Origin: Mongoliitalea lutea
Lineage (GTDB): Bacteria; Bacteroidota; Bacteroidia; Cytophagales; Cyclobacteriaceae
Direction of reading: 5' to 3'
Assembly: GCF_014652135.1 (NCBI RefSeq)
Contig: NZ_BMYF01000003.1
Coordinates: 124,001-188,000, forward strand
Length of the DNA stretch: 64,000 nucleotides
Below are positions 63,000-64,000 of this stretch, piece after piece. Made by a program: the position numbers and the translations under genes. Position 1 is the stretch's first letter; the number at the start of each line of letters is the position of its first letter. The notes beneath the pieces were generated by a model. That model saw nothing but the letters and a program-made list of their open reading frames with translations, searched no databases and was not told the DNA's origin.

Positions 63000-63998
63000 T
63001 TAGTTACCCCTTGGAACAGTTGATTCAAGGGGTTTCTTTTGCACATAATTGGAAGGCAAGTGTGCTAACAATTTTTTTTTGAATCTGTGTGCATCTACCG
63101 TGATGGTATGCCTAGGTGTGTTTATTTGCTTGTAGTGCGGGTTTTCTACTTCTTTTTGGCATAATTCAGCGGTGTTGGAAGGTCTTTTCCATAAACCAGC
63201 AACTTCTCTCGCCATGATTTTTGCTTGAAGTTCCGCTCCCGGCCAAATACAACCTAAGGGTTGAAACATGCCAACGAAATACAGATTATCAATGGTTGGA
63301 TGGAGCATTTTGAGGTATAGCGGAACAGGTCCTGAACTATAGTCAATTAAACTTCGGTCAAAAAATGGGTGTGAAAGGTAATAACCTGTGCAGGCAATGA
63401 TGGTATCGTATGATTCCTCCCGACCATCTTCGAAAATTACCTTTTTCCCATCCAAACGCTGAATATCTAAACGGGGATGCACCTTTCCATGGCGTATTTT
63501 GTACAAGAGTTCATCGTTGATAGTAGGATGAGTCTCACCAAATTTGGTTTCTACAGGACGTAAGCCATACAGTTTATTATCACCTACCAAAGTTTTCAAT
63601 AAGACATCGAAGAAGAAGGTTCGAATAGGAGTAGGTATCCAATTGCTGTTTTGGCCGATAATGTCGGATGGTTTGCCGAAGAAAAATTTGGGTATAATTC
63701 TATAGCCTCTTCTCCAGCTGATGGCAGTAAATGCACTGACACGACTGGTTTCCACCGCTACATCACAAGCAGAGTTACCTCCACCAATGACCAAAACTCG
63801 TTTATCAGCAAAAGGAGCAGCTTTTTTGAAGGAGTGTGAATGTAAGAATTCTCCTGTAAACTTTCCCGGATAAGAAGGCCATCGTGGATTCCAGTGATGT
63901 CCGTTGCAGACTACTAAATGGGTAAATTCTTCTTGGTACTCTTTGCCTTCTTTTTCAAGAGTAAGGAGCCAATGACCATTTTCCAAGCGAGCACAATT
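63000..63998 (-). CDS. Flavin-containing monooxygenase, N-terminus outside window
   Basis: The frame stays open to the right edge (first full codon at 63998), so the N-terminal FAD fingerprint is missing; a TTG at 63986 is internal. What is visible is the second Rossmann site VLVIGGGNSACDVAVE, the family-type HSHSFKKAAPF, and the late ACTGYYLSHPF (GxTGY-like) motif. It is a class B flavin monooxygenase, adding oxygen to N or S compounds or carbonyls with NADPH. The substrate is unknown. Confidence 0.9.
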   Translation of the reverse strand, partial: NCARLENGHWLLTLEKEGKEYQEEFTHLVVCNGHHWNPRWPSYPGKFTGEFLHSHSFKKAAPFADKRVLVIGGGNSACDVAVETSRVSAFTAISWRRGYRIIPKFFFGKPSDIIGQNSNWIPTPIRTFFFDVLLKTLVGDNKLYGLRPVETKFGETHPTINDELLYKIRHGKVHPRLDIQRLDGKKVIFEDGREESYDTIIACTGYYLSHPFFDRSLIDYSSGPVPLYLKMLHPTIDNLYFVGMFQPLGCIWPGAELQAKIMAREVAGLWKRPSNTAELCQKEVENPHYKQINTPRHTITVDAHRFKKKLLAHLPSNYVQKKPLESTVPRGN

Positions 63999-64000
63999 CA

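Overview
The window looks like chromosomal DNA from a member of the Bacteroidota, most likely order Cytophagales and close to the Cyclobacteriaceae (Algoriphagus-like). The evidence is a type IX secretion (gliding-type) C-terminal domain on a giant secreted protein, several clean TAnnTTTG -7 promoter elements, almost no Shine-Dalgarno sequences, moderately AT-rich DNA, and family content typical of that group (DUF1573, YtxH, a fused phosphatase/phosphoglycerate dehydrogenase, BASS, penicillin acylase, CocE/NonD, Gfo/Idh). The species call is an inference from gene content only.

Layout. 0-8 kb: end of a CvfB-like gene, a YkgJ Cys-cluster protein, a ROK sugar kinase, a serine-biosynthesis fusion enzyme, an AbgT transporter, trpS, a DUF1573 protein and a YtxH protein. 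8-18 kb: mostly minus-strand genes (DUF4236, a Tat-exported HisC-like aminotransferase, aldo/keto reductase, patatin, YfcC-type transporter, an exported DnaJ-like zinc protein), then an HI0933-type flavoprotein, an Hpt-like protein and GAPDH. 18.1-18.4 kb: two identical tandem tRNA-Glu genes. 18.5-24 kb: a large radical SAM protein and a T9SS-secreted IgGFc-binding/PKD/SprB-repeat protein. 24-29 kb: accA, then an overlapping cluster of metallo-hydrolase, patatin and acyltransferase, a lipoprotein and a BASS transporter. 29-39 kb: penicillin acylase, class III aminotransferase, rRNA-methyltransferase-like protein, an unusual NRAMP relative with a DUF2891 protein, an alpha/beta hydrolase and RmuC.

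39-46 kb is a self-contained glyoxylate-shunt locus. aceK and its overlapping XRE/short-chain-acyl-CoA-type regulator face malate synthase and isocitrate lyase, with a palindrome in the shared intergenic region and a repeat-rich spacer between the two enzymes. 46-56 kb holds a lipoprotein, a CoA-type Nudix hydrolase, a CocE hydrolase, a putative outer-membrane protein, a bacterial relative of the eukaryotic Vms1/ANKZF1 (VLRF1) release factor, two unknown genes, hrpB and a Gfo/Idh dehydrogenase. 56-64 kb holds an IorAB-type molybdenum hydroxylase, a DtxR-family regulator, an AT-rich intergenic region, a small exported protein, a glycosyltransferase, dapD, a TPR lipoprotein and a truncated flavin monooxygenase.

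The most notable points are the VLRF1-like protein at 50.2-50.9 kb, the DnaA-box cluster at 59.5-59.8 kb (candidate replication origin) next to two DtxR-type palindromes, and the glyoxylate-shunt control region. No phage, insertion sequence, CRISPR array or rRNA was found.
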